Notes under the pieces: generated by a model
What the model was told of the DNA's origin: nothing
What the model saw: the letters and a program-made list of their open reading frames with translations, nothing else
The model's database searches: none
Shown: positions 32,790-44,251 of the stretch, piece by piece
How the letters are laid out: each line of letters starts with the position of its first letter
Numbering within the stretch: the first letter of the stretch is position 1
NCBI GenBank assembly: GCA_026770025.1
Contig: JAMXDE010000008.1
Span: 2,666,001 to 2,730,000 of the forward strand
Reading direction: 5' to 3'
DNA from: Craspedostauros australis
Taxonomy: Eukaryota; Bacillariophyta; Bacillariophyceae; Mastogloiales; Achnanthaceae
Length of the DNA: 64,000 bases
Made by a program: the position numbers and the translations under genes

Positions 32790-33537
32790 CTTGCAACTTG
32801 GGAGTGTCCTGCGACAGAGTGAAAATTGATGATGGATGTTGCTTTCTCAGCCCGCAGTCCGATCTCCTCGTATCTTGACCACAAAAGGAGATGGAGCCCT
32901 GCAATCAAGTTGATCTTTTTCTTCTTCTTCTTCGATTCTATCGTGACGGATGCAAGATACGACGCAAAGGCTCACGGATGGAGCATACGCAAGATGTCCT
33001 GAATTCTGCGCAGAGATGATTCTATTTGGAGGGGTCTTTGTGCGGAGGTTATTAGTGGCGTCAATGGTGTTGATGTGGGTTGTGGTTTCGGTTGTTGTTG
33101 TGGTTGGAGCGGGCTGCGTGTGATCCATCAAATCAGGTGTCAGTGTCCATTCACGAGGATACAAGACTGGAGGCCGCAGGACGATTCTCATCGACGCGTC
33201 GTCCAGCAAACGCTACGTCCGATTTGATTCTGAGAACGTCCCCCATTCACAGCATCAGGAGAGAGAGAGAGAGAGGATGTCAATGACATACCGCCACAGC
33301 CACGACAATAGGACGGTGCTGTTGCTACATACTTCTTCATGAATTGGACATCTTCTAGTCTTACAGTTGCAAAAATGTGGCACTCCTCTGATATATAATA
33401 ACATGCTGTTGCGAGTTCTGATGAGATTGGTCAAGCGTTGCCGTGGGAGTTTAACATCCATCCATCCATCCATCCATCCATGCCGCCGCTCATGAATTCA
33501 ACTGCCCGCTGATCCAGCCGCTCACCCATCCAACTGT
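32790..33537. other. Intergenic with two microsatellites
   Basis: A (GA)n tract at 33258-33276 and a (CATC)n tract at 33453-33482. The TIM22 promoter is expected at the low-coordinate end. No gene is visible. Confidence 0.5.
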
Positions 33538-35357
33538 TCACGCGGCGATCTCAGATTCCGCTTGAGATGCTGTCGTCGTGGGATTGTTAGAATTGTTGTC
33601 AGCGTCAGCGTCAGCGGCAGTGTTGTTGTTATTGTCGGCGTTGGTTGCGCTGTCAGTGTTGGATGCGATAGGGTTGGCTGTTGCGCTCTCTTGTTGTCTG
33701 GTGGAACGTAAAGACAGTGGGAGGAAATGCAGAGTGATTGGTGGTTGGGGCAGTTCTGGCGCTTCCACAGGTGCCGTCGACGCTGGCGAACTCAGGAATG
33801 CATCATCCGACAAGGATCGCCATGTTTGGTTGTTGCCACCAGCCACCTCTTCCTCCGCATCGTACGGATCAATGATGAAATCACGGCGACAGCAGGGACA
33901 CAGCGGTCCTTCCCGCTGCTTCATGAGCCACTGTTCGATGCAATCTGCATGGAAGACATGTTCGCAGGCACTGTTGGAGCTCCAGACAACATCCGATCCG
34001 ACCTCGTAATCGCAGAGGCAGATGGTGCAAGTCGTGGAGACCAGTCGCTTCTTTCTCTCCTTTTCCTTGTCGACCGTCAGCCCCGGTATTGGAAGCTCGA
34101 CGAATGTTTCTGGTTCGCATGCAAAGCATTGCTGGTCGATGGTAATTTTGTGCGGCGCGAGCTGTTGCTGTTCTGCCGAATTTGATGGCGCGTCATCTGC
34201 GCCATCTGTCGCAGCCGTAGCCTCGTTTGACGATGACGACTGCTGTTGGATTTGTTCCCCCGTTTCGATGTCTTGGGCAACCTGAAGGCTCCCTTCGCTC
34301 GTTGCTGACGATGAGGGGACAGGAGTTGGTTCCTGGATGTTGATTTCCTCCTCCTCGACTTCCTCCTCCTCTTCCAGCCGGCTTTGTTTTGTGGGCGTAA
34401 CGCCGTTCGGAAAATGCTCTTCCTTCAAGGTCTGCCATTGCGAATTGTGATGCGGGGTGGAATGCGAATGCCAAAAGTAAATGAACAGAAGGACATCGGG
34501 TTGGTTGGAGTTGTCATGATCGATGCGTTGACGATTCTGCGATGGATGAGGGAAAGCATGAAGGAGAACACATGAGGGCTGATGACCAACAGATGGCGCG
34601 CGTGCATCTCTGTTGTCCGCGCCGCTTTTTGTGTTGGCATGTGGCAAAGAGTTCGGTTCATGCATCAGTGGCGTCGTGCCTCCACTGAGTGTTGACGCGC
34701 AATCCCAATGCGAGACAGCAGAGTAACACGCCACGATCGGAGACCTTCGTCAATGAACACGACGAACACGATGGAAACGAATGACCACGTCCATCAAGAG
34801 ATGAAGCAAGAGATGAGGCAGGCAGACAAGAATGGTGTTCCACGCAACAACACACGACGTACCATCCGAACGGGATCGAAGAGCTGCACAATCCTTGCCC
34901 TGCGCTCTTCCTTGTACTTGCGCCTTGCTGCCCGCGTTTCGTCGCGATTGCGTTCCGACTCTTCCAACGCTGCCGCGATGCCCGCCATCTCCTCCGCTCG
35001 TTGCTGACGATTGCGACGTTCCTCGTAGTGCAGACGAATGTAGTAGATGACCGGGATGACGAAGCAAAGGCCGAGGACGCAAAGGTACATGATCGTGAGG
35101 ATGGTCCTCCCCCGCACTTGCGCCTTCTCATTCGTTTCTTGGAGTCCGCGCAGGAACTGAGATGGTGATGGTGGCATGGGCGATGCCATGGCTGATGGCA
35201 CCTGTGGCGATGATGATATTGGCGATGCGGCAGTATCGGTCATGCTGCTGATGGCAATATAGCCGTTGACACTGTCCACGTTATCGATGCCATCGTGGTA
35301 CTCCTCTGTTCCAAAGAAGGAGCTCGTTGAGTCGGTTTGCCAGTCAGTGTCGGCCAT
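33538..35357 (-). CDS. Membrane-anchored RING-H2 protein, two exons
   Basis: Exon 1 is 35357-34863 and exon 2 is 34431-33538, with a 431-base intron (donor GTACGT, acceptor TGGCAG, phase 0), giving 462 residues. Exon 1 encodes one membrane helix (ILTIMYLCVLGLCFVIPVIYY) followed by an Arg/Glu-rich helix ending LFDPVRM, which joins TLKEEHFPNGVT in exon 2. The RING-H2 finger in exon 2 reads CTICLCDY, then ACEHVFHADCIEQWL, then CPCCRRDF. The tail is Asn/Ala/Thr-rich. RING-H2 fingers recruit ubiquitin-conjugating enzymes, so a membrane ubiquitin ligase is likely. An in-frame ATG at 35438 would add 27 residues. Confidence 0.8.
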
Positions 35358-37050
35358 CGTGGTCGTTGTTGTTCCAATTGGGCTCCTGCCTCTGCTTGCT
35401 GGTGGATGGATGTGCTCGTACTGCAATGTCACGCGCAAGTGATGAGAAATGGATGTTGTGTGCGATTGTCAGTTGCTTCCTCCTTCACTCCACTTTGCTC
35501 GCACTTGACTTTACTCGCACTTGACTTTACTCGTACTTTACTTGACTTGGTGTGACGTGTTGTGATGTGATGTATTGTAGGTATTGTGATGTGATGCGAG
35601 GTTGGTTTTCTCTGTTGCCATCAGCACAGACACTCGGTGTGGGAGAAGGATTGCGTTCTCTTTGGTTGCTTTCGCTTTCGTCTTCGCCGACATGCCCGTG
35701 CGTGCATGTGAGTTGTTCTATTGTTGTGCGCCTGCTGTCTCTGTCTGCGCACGACCTATTGGTACGAGCTATGCGTATCTAGTGCTCTGTCTCTCTACTG
35801 AACTATTGAAAATGGATGGTGTGGGTATGTCAGCACACGCTTGTCGCGTTTCTGCGCTATGTTGTCTGTCTCGTTTCTTGTTCTGCGGTTGTTCGGCTCT
35901 CTCTCTCTCGCTCTCTTGGTTGTGGTGATGTCTTGCCTCCTCGGTCGTTCGCGTCCACGCGCCTCGGGGATCGGAGATCTTCGTGGAACTCCATCGCCGT
36001 GGGCGCCACAAATCGAGCACGACAGACACGCCTCCTCCGCCCACCAGGATCACCGTTCTGGGCAGGCTTCTGTGCTCTTTTCCGCCAAGACTGCTCATGC
36101 CGTGCAATCATGTCACGCAAACACTCGAACAAGTGCATCTCTGTGTGGAAGTCACTCCACCATCGTGCTTGGGTTGGTTGCCCCCACCAAGAACACGAGT
36201 TTTTCTCCCTCGCTCTTCCCACTTCGCTTCGGTTTTGTCTTTGTTCCTTTGCGCGCATTTCTGTGCGCGATCGTGTATTCTTCCTTTCGATTCTGTGTTG
36301 TGTTCTGTCTGATGGCTATTCCCGGATGGACACGCACATTTCTCGTTCGACTTAAGCTCGCCATGTCGCAGGGACTTGTTCACGCCGATGTGTTTCCATT
36401 CGTGCAAAACTTGTGTCTTGGATTGATCGATTACTTCGATTCAAATGTCGAATGGTGACTCACATCTGAATGAACAGACAAAGGAACAGGAGAACACATG
36501 GAGAAATATCAATTGCGTCATGTCTCTGGGGACTGACGCAGTTGTGCGTACCACATCATTTTTCGAGGAAATTCGACTGTGCGGAGCATTCGAGGGAATC
36601 GACGTGTTTCAAATCATGTTTCCATGTCTTGACGGGGTATCTTCTCTTTGTCGATGCGACATGACGCCACGTTGCGGACGCACATCGGTCCATGTCGCAG
36701 ACAGATTGAAGGGAATCTTTGGTGTCTGTCTTCGTGATGTGCGCGGCGCGGCTGAAGTGATGAGGCGAAATTTCGCGGTGCATCCATCAATCATTGGCCG
36801 TTTCCATTGGATGTGTGGTGACACCAGCGGTGTCAACCAGAAGCGGCCGATGTGCCTCGTCTTCTTGGGGTGGAACAACGGGAAGAGGAGAGAGAGGAAC
36901 GCAGTCCAATTGTCGTTGAGTTGCAACAAGCGCGGCGAAATACTCGCGCCAATCCCCTTCCTTTTTGGCATTGCAGTCGCATTCGGACAACCTCGCCACA
37001 TCACAAGTCACAAATCACAGACAGAAACCGAAGCAATCCAATCCGCCACG
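35358..37050. other. Divergent intergenic region, RING / Mpv17 genes
   Basis: About 1.7 kb without a supportable gene. A tandem repeat of about 16 bp (CTTGACTTTACTCGCA) runs from about 35495 to 35550. The Mpv17 frame is open back to 36445, but that leader has no protein-like features and would hide the signal peptide. Confidence 0.5.
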
Positions 37051-38424
37051 ATGAAGCTCAACCTCACCATCATCCTTGTCATCTCCTTCTGCCTCGCGGC
37101 CAGCGCCTTCGGCGTCAACCCGCAGCAGCCCACCGTCAAAAAGGTCGCCACCGTGGACTCCGTCCCAAGCGCCTTCCGCAAGGATTCCGCCGTCGTGCAG
37201 AGCCGCCTCTTCCGTGATGTCAACAAGGTCCGCGGAGGTGCCGTCCCAGGATGGGCCGCCTACAACCGCGCCCTCGAGGACAGCCCACTGATCGCCAAGG
37301 CATGCACCTCCCTCGTCGGATGGGCCCTCGGTGATCTTCTCACCCAGGTGCGTTCATATCCTGTCTTCATCTCATTTTTGTTATTTTTGCGATTCTTTTG
37401 CATGCGCAATCGCGGGAGCTTTCATGTCGTGCTTTGAATCCATCCTGGCTCTGCCCTTGATGCGGTCGTGGAGACTGGGGCAGATTACTCTGCAAGGAAT
37501 GCGCATGAAGTGGCACTGGCTCATTCGTGTTGTCCACTGAGCGGCGTTCCCACTTGTACCATCCACATCACCACCACATCCTCACAACTGCTTGTCATCT
37601 CTCAATTTTGCCATCACACCAACAAATCAACGCGACTCGCCTGGCCTCACTCTCGCACACAACTATTACATGGCAAAATACATGTCTCTCTTTGCATCAT
37701 GCAAATTACAGTTCTTCCTCAGCAACGCCGCCTTCGACATGAAGCGTTTCATCACCCTTTCCCTTTTCGGATTCCTCTACCACGGACCATCTGGACACTA
37801 CTTCTACAACTGGTTGGACAGCAAAGTTGAGGGAACCGATGGAAAGTCTGTTGCCATGAAGGTCGCCTTCGACCAGATCATCTGGTGGTACGTACCTGCG
37901 AGCAGACTCTTGGGTCTCTCTCGTGTCTCTGCTCTCACATTTGGCTCATTCCCGGTCCAGGTCGAGGAGTGTGGGCTGCATTGTTTGCCGATCCCAATGC
38001 AGCAGCAGCGATCCAGGGCGACTCTCTTGTTGGATTGCGCCTCTCGCCGAATTGTCCTTGAACTTGTATTCTCACCGCTTTCGCGTTGCACTGCATCCTA
38101 TTCCATTCCATTCTCTCTCGCCAACGCAAACGTGGAAATCAAAACAATGACAATAACGACAACAACACTACAAACAACAATGACAGCCCACTCTTCATGA
38201 CCGTCTTCTTCACATACCTTGGAGTTGTCAACGGCGACTCCTTCTCCGCCATCGGAAACAAGATCAAGAACGACCTCCTCGCAGCTTGCCAGGGATCATG
38301 GAAGGTTTGGCCAATCGTGCACGCCGTCAACTTCAGATTCATCTCCACAAAGCACCGATTGGTCTTCATCAACGGTGTCCAGATCGCCTTCAACATGTTC
38401 CTCTCCCTCATTGGAAACAAGTAA
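37051..38424 (+). CDS. Mpv17/PMP22-family protein with plastid-type targeting, three exons
   Basis: Exons are 37051-37347, 37712-37887 and 38187-38424. Donors are GTGCGT and GTACGT, acceptors TTACAG and GACAG, and the sum is 711 bases for 236 residues. It starts with a signal peptide (MKLNLTIILVISFCLAASAF), whose ASA-F site plus a Ser/Val/Lys-rich transit stretch fits diatom bipartite plastid import. The mature part has the family marks WAAYNRALEDSPLIAKACTS, GWALGDLLTQ, FLYHGPSGHYFYNWL, AFDQIIWCPLF and WPIVHAVNFRFI. Mpv17 relatives are small four-helix membrane proteins, usually of mitochondria or peroxisomes. Placement in a plastid membrane is inferred from the N-terminus. Confidence 0.85.
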
Positions 38425-38880
38425 ATTTGGATGGATTGATGTCATCGCATGCATCTTCAGAGGTGCACTCGTGTGCGTACTCGTAGGGTATTCAACGACT
38501 CGTCAATGCCAACACCAACATGGACGTCCTTGCTTTTCGTCTCTTCGTGATGGGAAACCGCCGAAACGACGGCCTCAACAACTCGTGGAGAACGAGGAAC
38601 AAGGCAACGATCGTGCTTCCGCTCGGATAACACTGGTAGTGATCATGCACAACAACACCAAAAGCAACAGCGCCACATCACTCATGCCACTGGGGCAAGC
38701 GCAAGAGGGATACTCGTCATTCCTTCACAGTACCAGTACAATACAACACTACACTTGTAATTGATATTAGCGAGACCCAACCGAGCCAGCGCACATCCAC
38801 AACTTCGCACGCATTCTTGTCATCCATCCACTCATTCATTCGTTGCTTGATACGTTTGTCCATTCATCACCACGCGTTGG
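38425..38880. other. Convergent 3' spacer
   Basis: 456 bases between the stops of the Mpv17 and ferric reductase genes. No repeat or gene seen. Confidence 0.4.
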
Positions 38881-41625
38881 TCACACCTCGAAAGCTTCCG
38901 AATACAGCTCACAGTTGGATTGTGCGTCCACGTATGTCTTCATCACCTTCATCAATGGCGCTGGTGCGCAACAGAACACCCCGACATCGCGGCTCGTCCC
39001 AACTTCTGCCAACAACGTTTGCAAGGATGGGCGGCCGTCGGTGTGCATCGTGATTGCGACACACGGCCTCGTTGCGGACGTGTCAAGTCTCTGCCCTTCT
39101 TCGGCGTCCGCATCCTCGTCGTGAGGTGTATTCCATTCATTTCCAGATGATGGCAATGGCGACAGCTCGATGCTTTGTTCTGCGGTTGCTGCCGACGCGA
39201 GAAGGTTACCATCCGGGCTGCCAAGCACGTATGCGTCCGCATTCCAATCCATCCACAGCGATGACGCATCCGTGCGCTTGGCGACGCGATACAGTATGCT
39301 GGAGGAAATCACGCTGACAATCCCGACGACCGTGATTCCATAAATGCGTTGGGACACTTCGTCTTTCTTTTGAACGTGTATGTAGAAGTGCCACAGAATC
39401 CACGTTCCAATCCATCCCGTGACGACGAAGGATACTATCAAGAAGATGTTTTGTGACATGGAGCTGCTGTACGCATTCGAGAAGTAGGACGCTTCGAATG
39501 GTACAGCAACGTTGCCAATGTTGCGATGGATATCATTGCTCGCTTTCTTCTTGGATTGATCACCACCTTCTTCGGATGGATCATCGAGGAAGGCGTCGTG
39601 AGTTGGCAATTCCTCCCCATGGCGTTGGCTGCCGTCGGTTCCGCCCAATCCATTCGATGATGCTGATGGCGACGATGTCGTGTTGTGAATGTGGACTTCG
39701 ATGGAGAACCTGGATGCTGCGCCGTGCATGTCATCATGATCCTGATGCTTCCTCAGCGAATCGAAATACTCGCTTTGGACATGCTTGATCAACGCAACGT
39801 CACGACACATCCAGTGCAAGATGACCTTGTGTGACCGTTGGCGTAATCGATTGTTACCTGCACGAGATGGTGCTGTAGATGCCGGCTCCTGTTCCTGTTG
39901 TTGTTGATGATGATAACGATGATGGTACTTGGCGACCTCTTGCAACAGCGACAGGTACGGCGTGATGCCAATCCCACCAGCCACCATCACGACTACGTCA
40001 TGCGCCAACATCTGTTCCAACCGGTTGGAACCACCATGAAAGCCATCGATGTAAATGCGCGGCATTGTCAAAGCACCGTGCACATTGCTGCCGTCGCTGT
40101 CACCGCAGAGCGTCAAAAGTTGCTTGGTGAATGGACCCGTGGCGCGGAAGATGATTTGCAAGTTGGTAGGTTCAGATACTGTGGCAACCTCGTCATCACT
40201 GTTGGCGTTGCTGCTGCAGTATTCTCCGCTGTCGTCGCTGTTTGCTGATGACGATGTCGCCGCCATGCCTGAAGTGTTTGCGTTTTCTTCGACGCGGTTG
40301 ACGGTGAACGGATGACTGATCCAAGAGATGCCAGGTGCATGCAATCGGATATGCGCTCCTGGGTAGTACATGTGCCACGCGCGTTCGGTCGCTGCAAACT
40401 TGAGGCTGACGCACGCATGCCCATGGTTCGATGGAAGAATCTTTGTGGCAACGATCTGAATCGGCGCAGCTGACGTGCCAAAAATCGTTCTCGTGCTGGA
40501 TTGGATCCAGCTGGGAACGCTCGTGACGAGATAGTAGAACAGTCCAGGAGCGAAGTAGAGAACCGCCTTGTTGTAGTGCAGAATCATCATGATGAGCGCC
40601 AGCGGTGCGGCGACCACATGGCACCCGTAGAACAAGGCATAGGATGTTCTGCGGATCGGGCCCACGCTCGTGAGTGTCAGAGCGAGCATGCACAGGACTG
40701 CCAAGAAACCCGTCATGTTGCGAAATAGATTGTAGCAGGAACACGCCGTGTCTGGGTCATGGCACGTCGGTTGGAATGGTTCGGCGGCACCATCGACGTC
40801 GCCAGAATTGCTGGACCATTTCCAGCACGGTCCCGGCGGCACGACCATGTAGAGCAACGATTCGTGAGCGATCCATACCCACCGCATGATGTGGAAGATG
40901 CCGTGCGTGGCCGTTCCGATGACCACGATCCGTCCCGTCCAAACATGAACTGCTGCGAAGGATATTGGGTCCCATCCATACAACGAGAGGAATGTGGAAT
41001 GCTTGGTCACAGGAATGAACAGAATGGATCCAGCCACCAGCGCCATGACGCCGAACGCATTCCCGATGTGATCCAACTTGGAATCCATCGACCTGTCGTT
41101 GCTGCCGGCCAGATGCCGATGAATGTTACCGGCCGCGCAAATGGCGCAAGGCACAGCCACGAACCAAAACGTCTGCTTGTTCCAGTTGGGATCCGATTGC
41201 TTGGCCATATTCCTTTCGCTGCCACTGTCACTATGGCTGTGCCGGCTGCGGCGATGCAGATATCGGGTCCACATCCGCAGAATACAAGCCGGACAAATGA
41301 TTGCAAGCACGACATGGGGCCGCCTTGACGCGGCTGATGACTGCTGCTGATGAACTTGATGATGGGATGGATTCCCCCATCCGCGCTTGCGGACCGTCAA
41401 CACAGCAGACGTTGTGGCTGCCATCAAGAGAGGGAAGATGAGCGAGAGCAGAAGGACGCCGCCCTTGACAGTGTTGCTGTCGGAGGTGCGAAAGATCGTT
41501 GCGCTCAATTCCTTGTACGCCTTCTTGCCACCGTACATTCCACCAAAGATGGCAAAGCATAGCATCCAGACGAAGCAGGCGGCGCAGGTGAACCTGGCGA
41601 CAGCATGTTGGTTGATGGCAGCCAT
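38881..41625 (-). CDS. FRE: Plant-FRO-type ferric-chelate reductase
   Basis: 914 residues from the ATG at 41625. The frame stays open to 41919, but the extra Arg/Gln-rich leader looks non-coding. Several N-terminal membrane helices lead to two bis-haem histidine pairs at the expected spacing (HVWTGRIVVIGTATH near residue 226 and HVVAAPLALIMMILH near 335). FAD binding follows at HPFTV (about 438) and the NADPH-binding VAGGIGITPYLSLL at about 546, ending in VFCCAPAPLMK near residue 880. Two additional membrane helices (IFLIVSFVVTGWIGTW and ITVVGIVSVISSSILY) interrupt the nucleotide-binding half, as in plant FRO proteins. The enzyme moves electrons from NADPH across a membrane to reduce Fe(III) chelates. 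His/Gln/Ser-rich loops are unusually long. It diverges from the CENP-S gene. Confidence 0.9.
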   Translation of the reverse strand: MAAINQHAVARFTCAACFVWMLCFAIFGGMYGGKKAYKELSATIFRTSDSNTVKGGVLLLSLIFPLLMAATTSAVLTVRKRGWGNPSHHQVHQQQSSAASRRPHVVLAIICPACILRMWTRYLHRRSRHSHSDSGSERNMAKQSDPNWNKQTFWFVAVPCAICAAGNIHRHLAGSNDRSMDSKLDHIGNAFGVMALVAGSILFIPVTKHSTFLSLYGWDPISFAAVHVWTGRIVVIGTATHGIFHIMRWVWIAHESLLYMVVPPGPCWKWSSNSGDVDGAAEPFQPTCHDPDTACSCYNLFRNMTGFLAVLCMLALTLTSVGPIRRTSYALFYGCHVVAAPLALIMMILHYNKAVLYFAPGLFYYLVTSVPSWIQSSTRTIFGTSAAPIQIVATKILPSNHGHACVSLKFAATERAWHMYYPGAHIRLHAPGISWISHPFTVNRVEENANTSGMAATSSSANSDDSGEYCSSNANSDDEVATVSEPTNLQIIFRATGPFTKQLLTLCGDSDGSNVHGALTMPRIYIDGFHGGSNRLEQMLAHDVVVMVAGGIGITPYLSLLQEVAKYHHRYHHQQQQEQEPASTAPSRAGNNRLRQRSHKVILHWMCRDVALIKHVQSEYFDSLRKHQDHDDMHGAASRFSIEVHIHNTTSSPSASSNGLGGTDGSQRHGEELPTHDAFLDDPSEEGGDQSKKKASNDIHRNIGNVAVPFEASYFSNAYSSSMSQNIFLIVSFVVTGWIGTWILWHFYIHVQKKDEVSQRIYGITVVGIVSVISSSILYRVAKRTDASSLWMDWNADAYVLGSPDGNLLASAATAEQSIELSPLPSSGNEWNTPHDEDADAEEGQRLDTSATRPCVAITMHTDGRPSLQTLLAEVGTSRDVGVFCCAPAPLMKVMKTYVDAQSNCELYSEAFEV

Positions 41626-42318
41626 GGCTCTGGAGAGAATGGTACAATGTAATGGCTCGGATGCGATCTCTGTCGCCAAGTGGACCGACGTGCGAACCCG
41701 TCCTTCCTTCCTGTTTCTCTTCCTTGCGTTCCCACTCGTGGCCTCTTGCTTGGCTGGTCGACGGATCGATCGTGTGCGATTATGAGTATGATCTGATAGC
41801 CGTTGTTGAGGCTGTCGCTGCTGTTCGTTGCCAGCCACCAACGTGCGCTGCCGATCCACGAGATGTTGTGGAGGTGGTCTTGTTTGGCTTCGCATGTGCG
41901 ATTCGATTGGTGATGCCAAACGAAAACGGATGCGATCTCATCTCCGGTGTCTGTTTGCAACTGGCGAAAATGAATTCTTGTTCGTAGTGGTCATACATGA
42001 CTAATCTTTCATGATTTGATGTGGTCGCTTGAATCGATTGTCGCAGAGACATGTGTCGGATGCAAAATTTGAATTTCCAAGCTTGACCACGAGCGAATTT
42101 TGGACGAATCGCTCCCTTCCCTTGTCCCACGAAGAGAGACACCGTGGAGGTGTTCCACCGTGGCGCGGCGGCCGTGGATCGTGCTCATTCAAGTCTTGAG
42201 GTCAGAACACCTCCGGAAGCACGCTGTTGTATCGGAGGGATGTTCTTGCGATACCAAGAGATCTGAAATCCTCCGCGCATTGACTGTCGCAACGGCAGCA
42301 ACTGAAGGAGCACACACG
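41626..42318. promoter_or_regulatory. Divergent promoter region, ferric reductase / CENP-S
   Basis: About 690 bases between outward-facing start codons. Both downstream frames extend some way into it, but neither extension looks like protein. No motif could be assigned with confidence. Confidence 0.4.
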
Positions 42319-43878
42319 ATGAGCAGTCTTCGCGGTTTGCCCAGCGTGGATGATGACTTGTGCAATTCGGACGACACGGATGATCTGAGCAGCATCGGCA
42401 GCATCGACAGCATCGACAGCGTGAGCAACAGGGACAGCAGGGACAGCAGGGACAACATGGGCAACAGAGACGAGAAGAAGATGCACGCCAGCATGCCTGA
42501 TGACGACAGCGAGGACGAGGCATTCCGCCGCCGCGATCAGCACGAGATCCGGAGGCTGCCGCAGGACGATCCGCACGTTCGCGATTTGCGCTCGTCGTTG
42601 CAATTCGCCGTCATTCAGATCACAGCGGCGGAGGATCAGAAGCACGGGACGAAGATGAGCTCGCGCGCCATCCAGGCCCTTTCGGAGCTCACGTTTCAGT
42701 ACGCCACCACCTGCTTGGCCAACGATCTGCAGTCCTTCTCGGACCACGCCGGACGCAAGAGGACCATCAACGTCGAGGATGTGCAGCTGGTGGCACGGAA
42801 GAATCCGGCCATCTCGCAGCGTCTGGGAGACTTCTGCCGCAACAACCTGCACCGCTACTCCACGGTGTCGCACGGTCATGGACTCGCGCTGGCAGCTTCG
42901 GCAGATGGGGTTGCGGAGGGCTCTGCACCAGGTGGGTTCGGTGTCGCGAAGGCATCCAAAAAGCGCAAGTCTTCTCCACCTTCACGTGGGAGGAGCAACA
43001 GCAGGGCGACCTTGGGACGCGACAAAAGCAACAGTAGAAGTAGAAGCAGGAGTAGGAGTGCGAACAGAAATAGAAGCAGGAGCAGAAGCCTGAGCGGCGA
43101 GAGAAGGTCGCCTTCGTCGAGGTCGCTCAATCTCATGGGCGACATCCAGTACCAGGCATCCACATCTTCCAGCTCGTCTTCCTCTGACGATGACAGCCTG
43201 GACAGCATTAGCAGCAAGCCAAAGAAGCCCCGCACGGACGATCACAACAAGTCAAGGAAGACCAAACGCGCATCGTGGCACAAAGCGGCATTCCGTCAAC
43301 AAGACAGCAGCAGCAGCAGTAGTGGCGACAGCGACGTCGGCAATGATTCCGAGATCCAGATCATTTCCACGCCGTCACCGCCCAAGGCCGGTGCTGATGG
43401 CGCCAGCAGAGAAAGAGAGGGTGGCAAGAAACGACCTACGTCGTCGCTTTCACCAACGTGCAGTTCTTCGTTGTCGCCCCTTCTGGAAGAACGTGGTGCG
43501 CGACGAACTTCCTCAAGCGCCGGTGCACGTGCCCCTTCCTCGCGTGACAAACGGCGCAAATCGTCGACGGCAGCATCGGGGACGGTGGACATGCTCCTGG
43601 TCGATTCTGACGACGAAGACGATACTAATACTCATGGCGATACCCGCAGCAAGGGAACTTCTACCAATGGTTCCAAGCAGTCAGGAACGACAAAAGCGGC
43701 AGGTACCGACCCCTTCCAGAACACGGAGAGCGAAAGCGAATCTCATTGGGACAAGCCTCGCCCGCGTGATACCAGCAGTAAGAAACGCAAACAGGAGACG
43801 CTTGGCCACACTGATCATGCAACAAATGCACCTCGGCAGCGTGCCATTGAAGATGACTCCGAATCAGAAGACTCCTGA
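42319..43878 (+). CDS. CENPS: CENP-S/MHF1 histone-fold protein with a long serine-rich tail
   Basis: 519 residues from ATG 42319 (the frame is open to 42100). After an acidic Ser/Asp-rich leader, residues ~91-180 form the CENP-S histone fold: LRSSLQFAVIQITAAEDQ, then SRAIQALSELTFQYATTCL, AGRKRTINVEDVQLVARKNP and LGDFCRNNL. CENP-S pairs with CENP-X in kinetochores and in the FANCM/MHF DNA-repair complex. The usual protein is about 140 residues. Here a tail of about 330 residues follows, with Arg/Ser repeats near residues 225-270, acidic Ser clusters and two SUMO-interaction-like cores, IQIIS near residue 345 and MLLVDSDDED near 424. Function of the tail is inferred only. It is convergent with the plastid repeat protein gene. 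Confidence 0.85.
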   Translation: MSSLRGLPSVDDDLCNSDDTDDLSSIGSIDSIDSVSNRDSRDSRDNMGNRDEKKMHASMPDDDSEDEAFRRRDQHEIRRLPQDDPHVRDLRSSLQFAVIQITAAEDQKHGTKMSSRAIQALSELTFQYATTCLANDLQSFSDHAGRKRTINVEDVQLVARKNPAISQRLGDFCRNNLHRYSTVSHGHGLALAASADGVAEGSAPGGFGVAKASKKRKSSPPSRGRSNSRATLGRDKSNSRSRSRSRSANRNRSRSRSLSGERRSPSSRSLNLMGDIQYQASTSSSSSSSDDDSLDSISSKPKKPRTDDHNKSRKTKRASWHKAAFRQQDSSSSSSGDSDVGNDSEIQIISTPSPPKAGADGASREREGGKKRPTSSLSPTCSSSLSPLLEERGARRTSSSAGARAPSSRDKRRKSSTAASGTVDMLLVDSDDEDDTNTHGDTRSKGTSTNGSKQSGTTKAAGTDPFQNTESESESHWDKPRPRDTSSKKRKQETLGHTDHATNAPRQRAIEDDSESEDS

Positions 43879-44251
43879 GTGTCGCTCATGGCACACAAGG
43901 AGATGGAGGCGCACAGTTTTGACATTGCTCTCTCTATCGAGAAACGCACGTGTCGGTTGGCATGTGTGCCATAATAGAGTCTTATCTTTAGATTGCATCT
44001 CGTAATGTTCAACGATCAAGGACCTTCCAAGCAGGCGCATTAGTATGTTGCCATTGGAGGGATCCTCCCGACAATGGCCGCCAACGCACCATGCATACCT
44101 GCTCTCAACACTGCGACTTGCGGCCGAGTTAAAGTGCGGCTGGATGTGCCAGTCTGCGTACTTCGATTTCAAATCATTGGAGTCGTTACCGCTATCGCAT
44201 CGAAACGCTGCCTATCTCCCGGAAACATGTACTATTCTATATGAACGTACT
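43879..44251. other. Convergent 3' spacer
   Basis: 373 bases between two stops. No gene or repeat recognised. Confidence 0.4.

Noticed and set aside
36445-37050. An in-frame 202-codon N-terminal extension of the Mpv17 gene
   Set aside because: It would bury the signal peptide and has no protein-like features. The ATG at 37051 gives a textbook plastid presequence.
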